DNA of 64,000 bases from Rhodococcus sp. X156 (lineage in GTDB: Bacteria > Actinomycetota > Actinomycetes > Mycobacteriales > Mycobacteriaceae): assembly GCF_004006015.1 (NCBI RefSeq), contig NZ_CP034766.1, positions 3,133,001 through 3,197,000 of the forward strand. Direction: 5' to 3'. Shown here piece by piece: positions 8,867 through 17,400 of this stretch. The first letter of the stretch is position 1. Every line of letters starts with the position of its first letter. The position numbers were made by a program, and so were the translations under genes. The notes below the pieces were generated by a model. That model saw only the letters and a program-made list of their open reading frames with translations. It was not told the origin of the DNA and did not search any database.

Positions 8867-9367
8867 ATGTCACGCCGCATCGAGCACGCCGCCACCTACG
8901 ACCGGAGTCCGCAGCTGCTGCACACGGTGCTGCTGGACGAGGCGTACTGGCGCGCGCGGGTGGAGGCGGTCGGCGGCCCCGCAGCCTCGCTGGACTCGGT
9001 GGAGCGTGTCGACGGCGGTGTGGAGGTTCGCCTCACCCAGTCCATCCCGGCCGAGCACCTGCCCAGCGTGGTGCGCAAGCTGCGGTCCGGGGACCTGCTG
9101 GTGCAGCGCATCGAGCGGTGGGGCTCGCTGGACGGCTTCTCGGCCTCCGGCAGCTTCCGGGCCAGCGTGCCCGGCACCCCCGTCACCCTGGACGGCGCCC
9201 ACGCGCTCAGCGGCGACGACGCCTCGACCACCAGCCGCACCACCGGCACCGCCAAGGTCGCCGTCCCGCTGGTGGGCGCCAAGATCGAGAAGATCATCGC
9301 GGAGAACATCGCCGAGCTGCTGGTCATCGAGCAGCGCTTCACCGTCGCGTGGCTCGCGCAGCGGTAG
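8867..9367 (+). CDS. DUF2505 domain-containing protein
   Basis: 166-residue protein of the actinobacterial DUF2505 family (Rv0481c by position), related in fold to START/SRPBCC lipid- or polyketide-binding proteins; function unknown. Starts MSRRIEHAATYDRSPQ and contains LDGFSASGSFRASVPG and the helix GAKIEKIIAENIAELLVIEQRFTVAWL typical of the family C-terminus. No signal peptide. Overlaps by 19 bases the likely GTG start of the following methyltransferase. Confidence 0.85.
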   Translation: MSRRIEHAATYDRSPQLLHTVLLDEAYWRARVEAVGGPAASLDSVERVDGGVEVRLTQSIPAEHLPSVVRKLRSGDLLVQRIERWGSLDGFSASGSFRASVPGTPVTLDGAHALSGDDASTTSRTTGTAKVAVPLVGAKIEKIIAENIAELLVIEQRFTVAWLAQR

Positions 9368-10239
9368 GGCGTCCGGAACCAGCGCACGGTCACGTCACCC
9401 GCGGCACCACCGGCATCAACCGGTTGCGCCGCAGCGATCGATGGATCACCCACGCCCCCGAGGTGCGGGACGCGCTGGCCGGCGGCCCGCTGGTGGTGGA
9501 CCTGGGTTACGGGGCCAGCCCGGTGACCACGGTGGAGCTGGCGGCGCGGCTGCGCACCGTGCGCCCGGACGTGCGCGTGGTGGGCCTGGAGATCGATCCG
9601 GCACGCGTGGCGGCTGCCCAGGCCGCGGCCACCCCGTGGGTGCAGTTCCGCCGTGGCGGCTTCGAGCTGGCCGGTCTCCGGCCGTCGCTGGTGCGCAGCT
9701 TCAACGTGCTCCGTCAGTACGACGAGACGGACGTGGCGGCGGCCTGGCGGCGGATGTGCGCCGGGCTGGCCCCGGGCGGGCTGGTGGTGGAGGGCACCTG
9801 CGACGAGCTCGGGCGCCGCTGCGCCTGGGTCACCCTGTCCGCAGGGGGTCCGCAGACGCTCACCCTGGCGTGGGACCCGTTCGACCTGGCCACCCCGTCG
9901 GAGATCGCACCCCGGCTGCCCAAGGCGCTGATCCACCGCAACGTCACCGGCGAGCCGGTGCACCGGCTGCTCACCGCGGCCGACCGCTGCTGGGCGCACG
10001 CCGCCCCGCACGCGGTGTTCGGCCCGCGGGTGCGGTGGCGCCGCACGCTGGAGCTGCTGCGCGCCGAGGGCGTGCCGGTACGGGCCCACCCCGGCCGCCA
10101 GCGTGACTGCGTGCTCACCGTGCCGTGGGCCGCGGTGGCGCCCACCCTCGCTGGTGGTGCACCGGCCGGGGTCCGCCGCGTCCTCACAACCGCTCCCCCG
10201 CACCGGCCGGCACGGGCCACTGGGACAATGGCGTCATGA
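9349..10239 (+). CDS. class I SAM-dependent methyltransferase-like protein
   Basis: 296-residue protein with a Rossmann methyltransferase fold: motif I VVDLGYGASPVTTVELA, acidic end of strand 2 VVGLEIDPARV, and the segment ALAPGG-like GLAPGGLVVEGTCDE. The opening TRGTTGINRLRRSDRWI is a recognisable actinobacterial family signature. Start set at GTG 9349, inside the end of DUF2505, because there is no later good start before the conserved region. Its TGA overlaps the purU ATG (ATGA), so it is cotranslated with purU. Substrate not known. Confidence 0.75.
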   Translation: MARAAVGRPEPAHGHVTRGTTGINRLRRSDRWITHAPEVRDALAGGPLVVDLGYGASPVTTVELAARLRTVRPDVRVVGLEIDPARVAAAQAAATPWVQFRRGGFELAGLRPSLVRSFNVLRQYDETDVAAAWRRMCAGLAPGGLVVEGTCDELGRRCAWVTLSAGGPQTLTLAWDPFDLATPSEIAPRLPKALIHRNVTGEPVHRLLTAADRCWAHAAPHAVFGPRVRWRRTLELLRAEGVPVRAHPGRQRDCVLTVPWAAVAPTLAGGAPAGVRRVLTTAPPHRPARATGTMAS

Positions 10240-11105
10240 CTGAACGCCGCTACGTGCTCACCCTCGGGTGCCCCGACCGGACCGGCATCGTGGCGCGCAT
10301 CTCCACGTTCCTGGCCGAGGCCGGCGGCTCCATCATGGAGGCCGCCTACCACGCCGACGCCGACTCCGGCTGGTTCTTCACCCGCCAGGTGGTGCGGGCC
10401 TCCTCCATCCCCTGGACCGTGCAGGAGCTGCGGGAGCGCTTCGCCGTGGTCGCCGGCGAGCTGGGCCCGGAGGCGGAGTGGACCCTGGCCGACAGCGCCG
10501 AGGTCAAGCGGGTGGTGCTGCTGGTGAGCAAGGAGGCGCACTGCCTGCACGACCTGCTGGGACGCATCCGCGGCGGCGAGCTGCAGGCCACCGTCCCCCT
10601 GGTGATCGGCAACCACCCGGACCTGGCTCCGGTGGCCGAGGCGCACGGGGTGGACTTCGTCCACGTGCCCTTCCCGCGGGACCCGGCCGAGCGCGGTCCG
10701 GCGTTCGAGCACGTGCAGCAGCTGGTGGACTCGTTCTCCCCGCACGCCATCGTGCTGGCCCGCTTCATGCAGGTGCTGCCGCCCGCGCTGTGCGAGCACT
10801 GGGCGGGACGGGCACTGAACATCCACCACAGCTTCCTGCCCTCCTTCGTCGGGGCGCGGCCCTACCACCAGGCGTTCACCCGCGGGGTGAAGCTCATCGG
10901 GGCCACCTGCCACTACGTCACCGCCGAGCTGGACGCCGGGCCCATCGTCGAGCAGGACGTGATCCGGGTGAGCCACGCCGACGACGTCGCCGACATGGTT
11001 CGGCAGGGCCGCGACATCGAGAAGCTGGTGCTGTCCCGCGGGCTGCGCTGGCACCTGGAGGACCGGGTGCTGGTGCACGGCAGCAAGACGGTCGTGTTCA
11101 GCTAG
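10236..11105 (+). CDS. purU: formyltetrahydrofolate deformylase
   Basis: Hydrolyses 10-formyl-THF to formate and THF, balancing the one-carbon pool and supplying formate for purine synthesis. The 289-residue protein has an N-terminal ACT-type domain (YVLTLGCPDRTGIVARIS) and the formyltransferase domain with VLARFMQVLP, NIHHSFLPSFVGARPYHQAF and HYVTAELDAGPIVEQD holding the catalytic Asn-His-Asp set. Length is the family norm. ATGA overlap with the upstream methyltransferase. The 3' end is in a 16-bp tandem repeat that repeats the stop codon three times. Confidence 0.95.
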   Translation: MTERRYVLTLGCPDRTGIVARISTFLAEAGGSIMEAAYHADADSGWFFTRQVVRASSIPWTVQELRERFAVVAGELGPEAEWTLADSAEVKRVVLLVSKEAHCLHDLLGRIRGGELQATVPLVIGNHPDLAPVAEAHGVDFVHVPFPRDPAERGPAFEHVQQLVDSFSPHAIVLARFMQVLPPALCEHWAGRALNIHHSFLPSFVGARPYHQAFTRGVKLIGATCHYVTAELDAGPIVEQDVIRVSHADDVADMVRQGRDIEKLVLSRGLRWHLEDRVLVHGSKTVVFS

Positions 11106-11141
11106 CACCGTGTTCAGCTAGCACCGTGGTCAGCTAGCACC
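11094..11141. repeat. 16-bp tandem repeat x3 at the purU stop codon
   Basis: Three head-to-tail copies of GTGTTCAGCTAGCACC (third with one mismatch), at 11094-11109, 11110-11125 and 11126-11141. The first codes for the last PurU residues VFS and the TAG; copies two and three repeat the stop outside the gene. Confidence 0.95.
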
Positions 11142-11215
11142 GTCTGCCACTGGTGCTGCTCCTACCTGCAGGAACGGTCGTTGTCGAGCGAGCAGCCCTC
11201 CGTACCATCGGAGCA

Positions 11216-13450
11216 ATGCGCGGCGCGTTCGACGTCTGGCAGCGGGGTGTGCGCGCCTACCTCGCCGCCGATCCCGGGCTGGCCCGCCTGCGCAGCGCCT
11301 CGGGCGTCACGCTGACGCTGGTGCTGGCGCTGCTGGTGCTCATCGTCGGCGCCAGGCTGGCCGACCAGCCGTTGCCCGTGGCCCTGCTCGGCGCGGTGGT
11401 CGGCACGCTGATCGCGGGGGCCAACCGCGAGCACACCGTGCGGGCCCGAGCCGTCACCACCGTGTTGGCCGCGCTGCCTGCGATGGCGTCGGTGACCCTC
11501 GCCGCCACCCTGAACGAGTGGCGCTACGCCGCCGACCTGGGTTTCGTGGTGGTGCTCTTCCTGGCCACCTGGGCGCGCCGCTTCGGGGTTCGGGGCGTGG
11601 TGCTGGGGATGGCCGCCTTCGTCGCCTACTTCTTCTCTCTCTTCCTGCACACCACGGTCAGCGAGGTGCCGCGGCTGCTGCTGTCGGTCCTCGTCGGCCT
11701 GGCCCTCGCCCTGCTGGTGCTCACCGTGCTGCTGCCCAACCGGCCGACGACCGAGCTGCACCGGCTGATGGCGGCCCTGCGCGCGGCCTGCGCGCTGGCG
11801 GTGGAGGCGGCCGTGCAGAAGCAGGCGCCCGACGCCGCCCACGACGCCCGCGGGGCCCAGCGACGGGAGCGGCACCTGCGCCGCCAGCTCGACCACTTGT
11901 CCACCTCGGCGCTGCTGATCGAGTCGTGGCTGGACACCTACGGCGCCGACCTGCACGCCACCGCCGGTGGGCAGCCGTTGTCGTTGGCGGTGTTCGACGC
12001 CCAGCTGTCCACCGAGCAGCTCGTGGACACGCTCATCCGGTCCGGCACCACCGACACCTGGATGCCCGAGCAGCTGGCCGCCGTGGACGACGTTCGGGTG
12101 AGCCTGCGCGAGGGCTCGTCGGCCGACCAGCTGGACGAGGCCAGGCGCCACGTGCACGGCTTGGCCGACCAGGCCGACACCCGAACGCCGGCCGGGCTGG
12201 CGACCTACCTGGCCGCGCACACCGTGGACGCTCACCTGACCGTGCGCGACCTCGCCCTGGACCGCGACCCGGCGTCCGGCGAGCAGGCGCCTGCTCCGGC
12301 CGAGAGCCAGGGCACCACCGCGCGGCGCCTGCCCCTGCCCCGCCGACGCGGTCACCACCTGCGGTGGCACGAGCCGCACCTGCTGCCCACCACCAAGGCT
12401 GCGCTGCAGGTGGCCGCCGCCGCCGTCGTGGCCACCGTCGTCGGCGACCTGGTCTCCCCTGAGCGGTGGTACTGGGCGGTGCTGACCGCCTTCGTGGTCT
12501 ACAACGGCACCCAGAGCCGGGGCGACATCCTCACCCGCGCCTGGGAGCGCGTGCTCGGCACCTTCTTGGGCGTGCTGGCGGGAGTGGTCCTGGGGGCCCT
12601 GGTCGGGCGCCACACCACCGTCCAGCTGGTGCTGCTGGTGGCCTTCGTGTTCATCGCCTTCTACTCCCTGCAGATCTCGCGCACCGTGCAGGCCTTCTTC
12701 CTCACGATGATGCTGGCGATGCTCTACGGCCTGCTGGGGGTGTTCAGCGTCGACGTGCTGGCGCTGCGCCTGGAGGAGACCGCCGTGGGCGCGGCGATCG
12801 GGGTGGCGGCCGGATACCTCATCCTGCCCACCCGTACCCGCGACACCGTGGTCCGCAGCATCGACCACTACCTGGACACGCTGAGCACCGTGATCCGGGG
12901 CAGCGTCGAGCAGGCGCTCGCCCCGGCCGGTGATGTGGACCTCCTCGGGCAGGGACGCGACCTGGACAAGGCGCTGCAGGGGGTGAGCACGTCCGCGACC
13001 CCGCTCACCCGCTGGCGCACGGTCCGCGTGAATCGGGGCATCCGGCAGTGGGTGCGGGTGCTGCGTGCCTGCGACAGCTACTCGCGGGTGCTGGCGAGGG
13101 CGGCGTACGCGCTCTCCTCGGGGGTGCCCAGTCCCGCACCGAGCCCGGTGGGCGACACCACCCAGCCACCGCGTGCGGGTGCAGATGCGGCGACCACCGT
13201 TGGCGACCGACCGGCTGGTGCGCTGCGTGCCGTGAGCGAGGAGGTCGACGCACACGTCAGCGCGCTGCAGGCGCTGCTGCACGGAGAGCCGGTCCAGCCG
13301 GTGTCACCGGTGCGGCCGGCGCTGGAGGACGTGCTGGGCGACCGAGTCCCTGCCCACGGCCGGGACGGGTCCCTGGAGACGGCTGTGTTCGCGCTGACCC
13401 GGATCGACCGAGCGATGCTGGAGCTGCTGCCCCGGGACCCAGCTGAGTAG
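11216..13450 (+). CDS. FUSC family membrane protein (aromatic acid/efflux-type)
   Basis: 744-residue integral membrane protein of the fusaric acid resistance/YccS-like FUSC superfamily, which includes aromatic acid exporters. Two membrane blocks of several helices each (about residues 35-170 and 395-555) flank a cytosolic region rich in charged helices; the second block holds RWYWAVLTAFVVYNGT and RAWERVLGTFLGVLAG, the characteristic FUSC motif. ATG at 11216 is chosen: residues before it are not membrane-protein-like and GGAG lies close upstream; a TACCAT -10 nine bases further may make it nearly leaderless. Convergent with DUF2516. Substrate not known. Confidence 0.85.
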   Translation: MRGAFDVWQRGVRAYLAADPGLARLRSASGVTLTLVLALLVLIVGARLADQPLPVALLGAVVGTLIAGANREHTVRARAVTTVLAALPAMASVTLAATLNEWRYAADLGFVVVLFLATWARRFGVRGVVLGMAAFVAYFFSLFLHTTVSEVPRLLLSVLVGLALALLVLTVLLPNRPTTELHRLMAALRAACALAVEAAVQKQAPDAAHDARGAQRRERHLRRQLDHLSTSALLIESWLDTYGADLHATAGGQPLSLAVFDAQLSTEQLVDTLIRSGTTDTWMPEQLAAVDDVRVSLREGSSADQLDEARRHVHGLADQADTRTPAGLATYLAAHTVDAHLTVRDLALDRDPASGEQAPAPAESQGTTARRLPLPRRRGHHLRWHEPHLLPTTKAALQVAAAAVVATVVGDLVSPERWYWAVLTAFVVYNGTQSRGDILTRAWERVLGTFLGVLAGVVLGALVGRHTTVQLVLLVAFVFIAFYSLQISRTVQAFFLTMMLAMLYGLLGVFSVDVLALRLEETAVGAAIGVAAGYLILPTRTRDTVVRSIDHYLDTLSTVIRGSVEQALAPAGDVDLLGQGRDLDKALQGVSTSATPLTRWRTVRVNRGIRQWVRVLRACDSYSRVLARAAYALSSGVPSPAPSPVGDTTQPPRAGADAATTVGDRPAGALRAVSEEVDAHVSALQALLHGEPVQPVSPVRPALEDVLGDRVPAHGRDGSLETAVFALTRIDRAMLELLPRDPAE

Positions 13451-13454
13451 GCGC

Positions 13455-13730
13455 CTACCAGCGGGGGCGCTGGACCTCTTCCACCTTGGGGCGGACGTCA
13501 GCCAGGTAGACCCCGATCGCGACCACGCCGATCAGCCAGAGGAAGGGCACCTGGACGAGGACGACCGCGGTACCGACGCCCACGATGGCCAGCCACTTGT
13601 TCTTGGTCAGCTTGTCTGCCGCGGTGAACGCGTCCGGACGCTGCCGGATGGCGTGCACCAGGGAGAACAGGCCGGCAATCGCGACGCAGACCTGGAGCGC
13701 GAGCAGGACGTATCCGGCGCCGGGGAGCAT
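13455..13730 (-). CDS. DUF2516 family membrane protein
   Basis: 91-residue two-to-three-helix membrane protein, the positional equivalent of Rv0476 next to hbhA. Shows YVLLALQVCVAIAGLFSLVHAIRQR as a first helix, the family signature RPDAFTAADKLTKNKWLAI, and a C-terminal LADVRPKVEEVQ. ATG at 13730 is used since the upstream frame is of poor composition. Its stop and the FUSC stop form the two arms of the palindrome TAGGCGCCTA. Confidence 0.82.
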   Translation of the reverse strand: MLPGAGYVLLALQVCVAIAGLFSLVHAIRQRPDAFTAADKLTKNKWLAIVGVGTAVVLVQVPFLWLIGVVAIGVYLADVRPKVEEVQRPRW

Positions 13731-13815
13731 GCACCGATGATACGTGCCGGAGCGGCCTGGCGGCGAAGTTGCTGTGCCGTCGGCAGAGCCGAGCCGCGGG
13801 CTCCCGGCAGACATG

Positions 13816-13848
13816 CCTCAGCCCCCCGGGATCGCCGGGGGGCTGAGG
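13816..13848. terminator. strong GC hairpin between hbhA and DUF2516
   Basis: Perfect 14-bp stem (13816-13829 with 13835-13848) around a 5-base loop, downstream of hbhA on the minus strand. There is no U-tract, as is usual for actinobacterial terminators. It also separates hbhA from the DUF2516 promoter. Confidence 0.8.
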
Positions 13849-13864
13849 TACGAGAGCGGCCGGA

Positions 13865-14686
13865 TCAGCTCTTGGTGCTGCTGCTGGTGCTCGTGCCGCC
13901 GGTGGTGCGCGCCGTCGCCGTGTTCTGCGCCTTGGTGGCGGTGTTCTTGGTGTCGGTCGCCGTCTTCGACGCGGTGGACGCCGTCTTGGTGGCAGTGCTG
14001 CGCGCCTTGCCCGCCTGGGCGCTGGCCTTGCTGGCCGCACCGCTGGCCTTGCTCGCCGTGGTGCTCGCCTTGCTCGCCGTGGTGCTGCGGGCGGCGCTGG
14101 CCTTCTTGGCCACGGTCGGCTTGCTGTCGGTGGTGCTCTTGGCGGAGGCAGCCTCGTTGGCCGTCTTGCGGGCGGTCGAGCGGATCTGGTGCGCGGTGTC
14201 CGCACCGGCCTCGCTCACCGCGGCGTTGGTGCGGCCGGTGACGCGCTCGGTGGCCCGGGCGGCCCGCTCGCCGATGGAGCGGGTCTGGCGCGCCACGGTG
14301 CCGAGCACCTCGTTGGTCAGGCCGCGGGCGTCCCCGGCGGCGTCCTCGGCGCGCTCCAGCGCCTCCTCGAGCTGGGGCTGCTTGCGCACCTTGGCCAGCA
14401 GGTCCTCGCCCCGCTCGGCCAGCGACACGTAGATCCCGGCCGCCACCTGCACGTAGGCGTCGGCCACCTTGCGCAGCTCCTCGGGGTCGAGCCTGGTGCG
14501 CAGCTCGGCGAGCTGGGCGTTGATCTCCTCGGGCAGGTCGAAGACCCGGTCACGGGCGGTCTCGACGCTCTCCTCGGCCCGGGAACGGGCGTTGAGCACA
14601 GCCTCGGTGACCGAGGTCAGGGCGTAGTCGCCGGCACCAAGTGCGGCGAGAAAGGGGGTCTTGGCCTGGTCAATGTTGTTCGGCAT
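13865..14686 (-). CDS. hbhA: heparin-binding hemagglutinin-like protein
   Basis: 273-residue HBHA homologue (Rv0475): in mycobacteria a surface adhesin binding sulfated glycans, also linked to lipid droplets. The N-terminal PFLAALGAGDYAL segment and long alpha-helical coiled coil (about 20-170, with LRTRLDPEELRKVADAYVQVAAGIY) match the family. The tail from residue about 175 is low-complexity, built from Ala, Ser, Thr and Lys (repeats of TASKA/STTASKA type), less lysine-dense than the KKAAPAKK tail of M. tuberculosis, so heparin binding may differ. Follows the XRE regulator with a 17-base gap, likely one operon. Confidence 0.88.
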   Translation of the reverse strand: MPNNIDQAKTPFLAALGAGDYALTSVTEAVLNARSRAEESVETARDRVFDLPEEINAQLAELRTRLDPEELRKVADAYVQVAAGIYVSLAERGEDLLAKVRKQPQLEEALERAEDAAGDARGLTNEVLGTVARQTRSIGERAARATERVTGRTNAAVSEAGADTAHQIRSTARKTANEAASAKSTTDSKPTVAKKASAARSTTASKASTTASKASGAASKASAQAGKARSTATKTASTASKTATDTKNTATKAQNTATARTTGGTSTSSSTKS

Positions 14687-14703
14687 GTCGTGGCTCCTCA
14701 GGG

Positions 14704-15180
14704 TCAGGCGTGGTCGGTGGGTGGGGCGATCTGCTCGGCTGCGACGTTCTCCCGGCGGAAGGAGTCGTAGATCTCGATGAGCATCTGCTTCTGCCGCTCG
14801 GTGATCTGGGTGTCGGTGAGCACGGCGTCCAGGACGGGGCTGGCGTTCTTCTCCTCGAGAATCCCGGCCTGGACGTAGAGCACCTCAGCCGAGACCCGCA
14901 GCCCCTTGGCGATCTGCTGCAGCACTTCCGCGGACGGCTTGCGAAGCCCGCGCTCGATCTGGCTCAGGTACGGGTTGCTCACTCCCGCGAGCTTGGCCAG
15001 CTGACGCAGGGACACCTGCGCCGACTCGCGCTGCGCGCGGATGAAGCCTCCGAGGTCCTGCACCGCGGCGGTCACCGCGGCTCCTGCTGCCGCCACGATC
15101 TCTTCGGAAGCGGCTGCGCCCTCCTGGAAGGTCTCCGCAACACCCGACTCCCTCGGCTTGCGCCCGTTGTCGTCAGACAT
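14704..15180 (-). CDS. XRE/Cro-family transcriptional regulator (Rv0474-like)
   Basis: 158-residue DNA-binding protein located upstream of hbhA. The helix-turn-helix is at about residues 48-105: RESAQVSLRQLAKLAGVSNPYLSQIERG followed by KPSAEVLQQIAKGL. The C-terminal part (LTDTQITERQKQMLIEIYDSFR) is the conserved partner region in this family. ATG at 15180 follows AGGAGG nine bases upstream; a GTG three codons before is too close to that site. Same neighbourhood as Rv0474-Rv0475. Repeated GCTAAC/GCTAGC boxes in its promoter could be its own operator. Confidence 0.9.
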   Translation of the reverse strand: MSDDNGRKPRESGVAETFQEGAAASEEIVAAAGAAVTAAVQDLGGFIRAQRESAQVSLRQLAKLAGVSNPYLSQIERGLRKPSAEVLQQIAKGLRVSAEVLYVQAGILEEKNASPVLDAVLTDTQITERQKQMLIEIYDSFRRENVAAEQIAPPTDHA

Positions 15181-15214
15181 TGTGTTCACCTCCTGGTCAA
15201 GGACTCAGCAAGAA

Positions 15215-15257
15215 CGCTAACGCCTTGTGCTAACTATTGCAAGCACTCTGCTAGCAC
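15215..15257. promoter_or_regulatory. repeated GCTAAC boxes upstream of the XRE gene
   Basis: GCTAAC occurs at 15215-15220 and 15229-15234, and GTGCTA (15227-15232) is mirrored by TAGCAC (15252-15257). This cluster of half-sites in a lower-GC stretch directly before the regulator gene looks like an operator for autoregulation. Which protein binds is inferred. Confidence 0.4.
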
Positions 15258-15315
15258 TCCGGCGTGAGGTGAACCACACCGTCACGCTCAGCGATCGCGC
15301 TAAAACGGCTGATCA

Positions 15316-15372
15316 CAACCGCGCTGCCCCAACCCGCTCTGGGCCAGGCAGGCAGCGAGTGGCCCGCGGTTG
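15316..15372. terminator. possible hairpin after the ABC permease gene
   Basis: CAACCGCG (15316-15323) pairs with CGCGGTTG (15365-15372), and an inner CGCTGCC (15322-15328) pairs with GGCAGCG (15351-15357). It starts immediately after the permease stop on the minus strand. No U-tract. Confidence 0.4.
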
Positions 15373-16173
15373 CTAGCGGCTCGCCACCCGGCGGTACCGG
15401 TTCACGGCCAGCGGAAGGAACACCACGACGATGGCCAGCGAGGTGAGCAGGGAGTACAGGACGTCGTGCTGAGCGGGCCACCCGGTGGGCACCGCGAACT
15501 GTGCCGGAGCGCTGTTGCCGAACAGGCTGCGCGCGGCGGACGCCACCGCGGTCACCGGGTTCCACTCGGCAATCGCCCGCAGCGGCCCGGGAAGGCTGGC
15601 GGCGGAGACGAAGGCCGAGGAGATGAAGGTGAAGGGGAAGAGCCAGATGAGCCCGGCGCTCTGGGCCACCTCCACGTTGCGGGCCAGCAGACCCACCCAG
15701 GCGCCCACCATCGACATCGCGAACGCGAACAGCAGCAGCAGCGCGAAGGCCAGCACCGCCTCGCCGACGCTGCCGTGGATGCGCCAGCCCACGACCAGCC
15801 CGCACAGCGCCATCACCACCAGGGTCACCGCGCTGAGCACCAGGTCGGAGGCGGACCGGCCCAGGATGACCGCCATCCGCGACATGGGCAGCGACCGCAA
15901 CCGGTCGATGATGCCCTTCTGCAGGTCGTTGGCCAGACCGACGGTGGTGAACGCGGCGTTGAAGGCCACCGTCTGGGCGAAGATGCCGCCCAGCAGGAAC
16001 TCCCGGTAGGACTCCCCACCCAGGCTGCTGCCGAACACGTAGGAGAACAGCAGCACGAACATCAGCGGCTGGACGGTGGCCCCGATCGCGAGGTCGGGGA
16101 TGCGCACGATGGTGATGAGGTTGCGCCGGGTGACGACGGCACTGTCGCGCAGCGCCTTGACCGGGGTGGTCAC
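15373..16173 (-). CDS. ABC-2 type transporter permease (DrrB-like)
   Basis: 266-residue membrane half of a drug or lipid exporter of the daunorubicin-resistance type. Six predicted membrane helices; family marks are IVRIPDLAIGATVQPLMFVLLFSYVFG, GIIDRLRSLPMSRMAVILGR and the extracellular FVSAASLPGPLRAIAEWNPVTAV before the last helix. Start is GTG overlapping the ATPase stop (GTGA), so the two subunits are coupled. Substrate unknown. Confidence 0.88.
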   Translation of the reverse strand: MTTPVKALRDSAVVTRRNLITIVRIPDLAIGATVQPLMFVLLFSYVFGSSLGGESYREFLLGGIFAQTVAFNAAFTTVGLANDLQKGIIDRLRSLPMSRMAVILGRSASDLVLSAVTLVVMALCGLVVGWRIHGSVGEAVLAFALLLLFAFAMSMVGAWVGLLARNVEVAQSAGLIWLFPFTFISSAFVSAASLPGPLRAIAEWNPVTAVASAARSLFGNSAPAQFAVPTGWPAQHDVLYSLLTSLAIVVVFLPLAVNRYRRVASR

Positions 16174-17174
16174 TGCGGAGCTCCTTCGGTGGTGTCGGTC
16201 GCGTGGCCGGTGAGGGAGAGGAACACGTCGTCCAGGGTGGGGCGGTTGAGCGCCACGTCCAGCACGGTGATCCCGATGGCGTCCAGCTCGCGCAGCACCC
16301 GCACCAGGGTGGCGGAGCCCCCGTCCACGGTGACCCCGAGGTGACCGGTGTCCGCATCCACCGCCGGCTCGCCCGACCCGAGCCCGGCGAGCACCTCCAG
16401 CGCCTTCGGCTGGTCCTCCGCCGAGGCCAGCTCGATCTGCAGGCGCTCGCCGCCCACCTCGTTCTTCAGCTGGTCGGCCGTGCCGCGGGCGATCACCTTG
16501 CCCTTGTCGATGACCGCGATGCTGTGCGCGAGCTGGTCGGCCTCCTCCAGGTACTGGGTGGTGAGCAGCACGGTGGTGCCGTCCGCCACCAGACCGGTGA
16601 TGACCGCCCACATGTCCAGCCGCCCCCGGGGGTCGAGGCCGGTGGTGGGCTCGTCCAGCACCACCACCGGGGGCCTGGCCACCAGGGCCCCGGCGAGGTC
16701 CAGGCGACGGCGCATGCCGCCGGAGTAGGTCTTGGCGGGGCGGTCGGCGGCCTCCTCCAGCCGGAAGTCGGTGAGCAGCTCCCGGGCGCGCGCCGTGGCC
16801 TGCCGGGTGGGCATGCCGTACAGCTGACCCACCATCCGCAGGTTCTCCAGGCCGGTGAGGTGCTCGTCCACCGCCGCGTACTGGCCGGACAGCCCGATCT
16901 TGCTGCGCACCTCGTTCGCCTGGCGCACCACGTCCAGTCCCGCCACCTGCGCGGTGCCGGAGTCTGGACGGAGCAGCGTGGTGAGGATCCGGACCACGGT
17001 GGTCTTGCCCGCACCGTTGGGACCGAGCAGCCCCAGGACCGTGCCGGTGGGCACCTCCAGGTCCACCCCGTCCAGCGCGCGCACGCCGCCACGCCTGCCG
17101 CGGTAGATCTTGACCAGTCCCTCCGCCTGCACGGCGAGCTCCTGGACTCCGGTGGTGGTCGCGGTTCTGGTCAT
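16170..17174 (-). CDS. DrrA-like ABC transporter ATP-binding protein
   Basis: 334-residue ATPase partner of the adjacent permease. Walker A GPNGAGKTT, signature YSGGMRRRLDLAGAL, Walker B VVVLDEPTTGLDPRGR and the His switch (LLTTQYLEE) are all intact. The C-terminal 90-residue extension (VDADTGHLGVTVDGG..LRELDAIGITVLDVALNRPTLDDVFLSLTG) is characteristic of DrrA/daunorubicin-resistance ATPases. ATG at 17174 has GAGGAGA upstream. Divergent from glutathione peroxidase. Confidence 0.9.
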   Translation of the reverse strand: MTRTATTTGVQELAVQAEGLVKIYRGRRGGVRALDGVDLEVPTGTVLGLLGPNGAGKTTVVRILTTLLRPDSGTAQVAGLDVVRQANEVRSKIGLSGQYAAVDEHLTGLENLRMVGQLYGMPTRQATARARELLTDFRLEEAADRPAKTYSGGMRRRLDLAGALVARPPVVVLDEPTTGLDPRGRLDMWAVITGLVADGTTVLLTTQYLEEADQLAHSIAVIDKGKVIARGTADQLKNEVGGERLQIELASAEDQPKALEVLAGLGSGEPAVDADTGHLGVTVDGGSATLVRVLRELDAIGITVLDVALNRPTLDDVFLSLTGHATDTTEGAPQ

Positions 17175-17331
17175 GCCGTCTCCTCGCGCGGGTGCCGTGT
17201 GCTCGACACCACAAACGTAGCGAGGGAGGGGGACAGTTCTCGCCCCATTTTTCGTCCAGCGAGCCGAGCGCACGGGCTCGGCGCCGCCTCGGCCGTTGCC
17301 CTGCACGGGCATCCGTTGCGAGGATGTCCCG

Positions 17332-17400
17332 ATGACGACGGTGCTGATGCGAGCTGGTGGCCCTGGTGAGGACGGCGCGGCGCTGGCGGTGCGGGCATGA
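17332..17400 (+). CDS. possible 22-residue leader peptide coupled to gpx
   Basis: A short frame MTTVLMRAGGPGEDGAALAVRA whose TGA overlaps the ATG of the glutathione peroxidase gene in an ATGA. An AGG lies nine bases before its start. The arrangement would couple gpx translation to this peptide; equally it may be a chance frame. No domain recognised. Confidence 0.3.
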   Translation: MTTVLMRAGGPGEDGAALAVRA

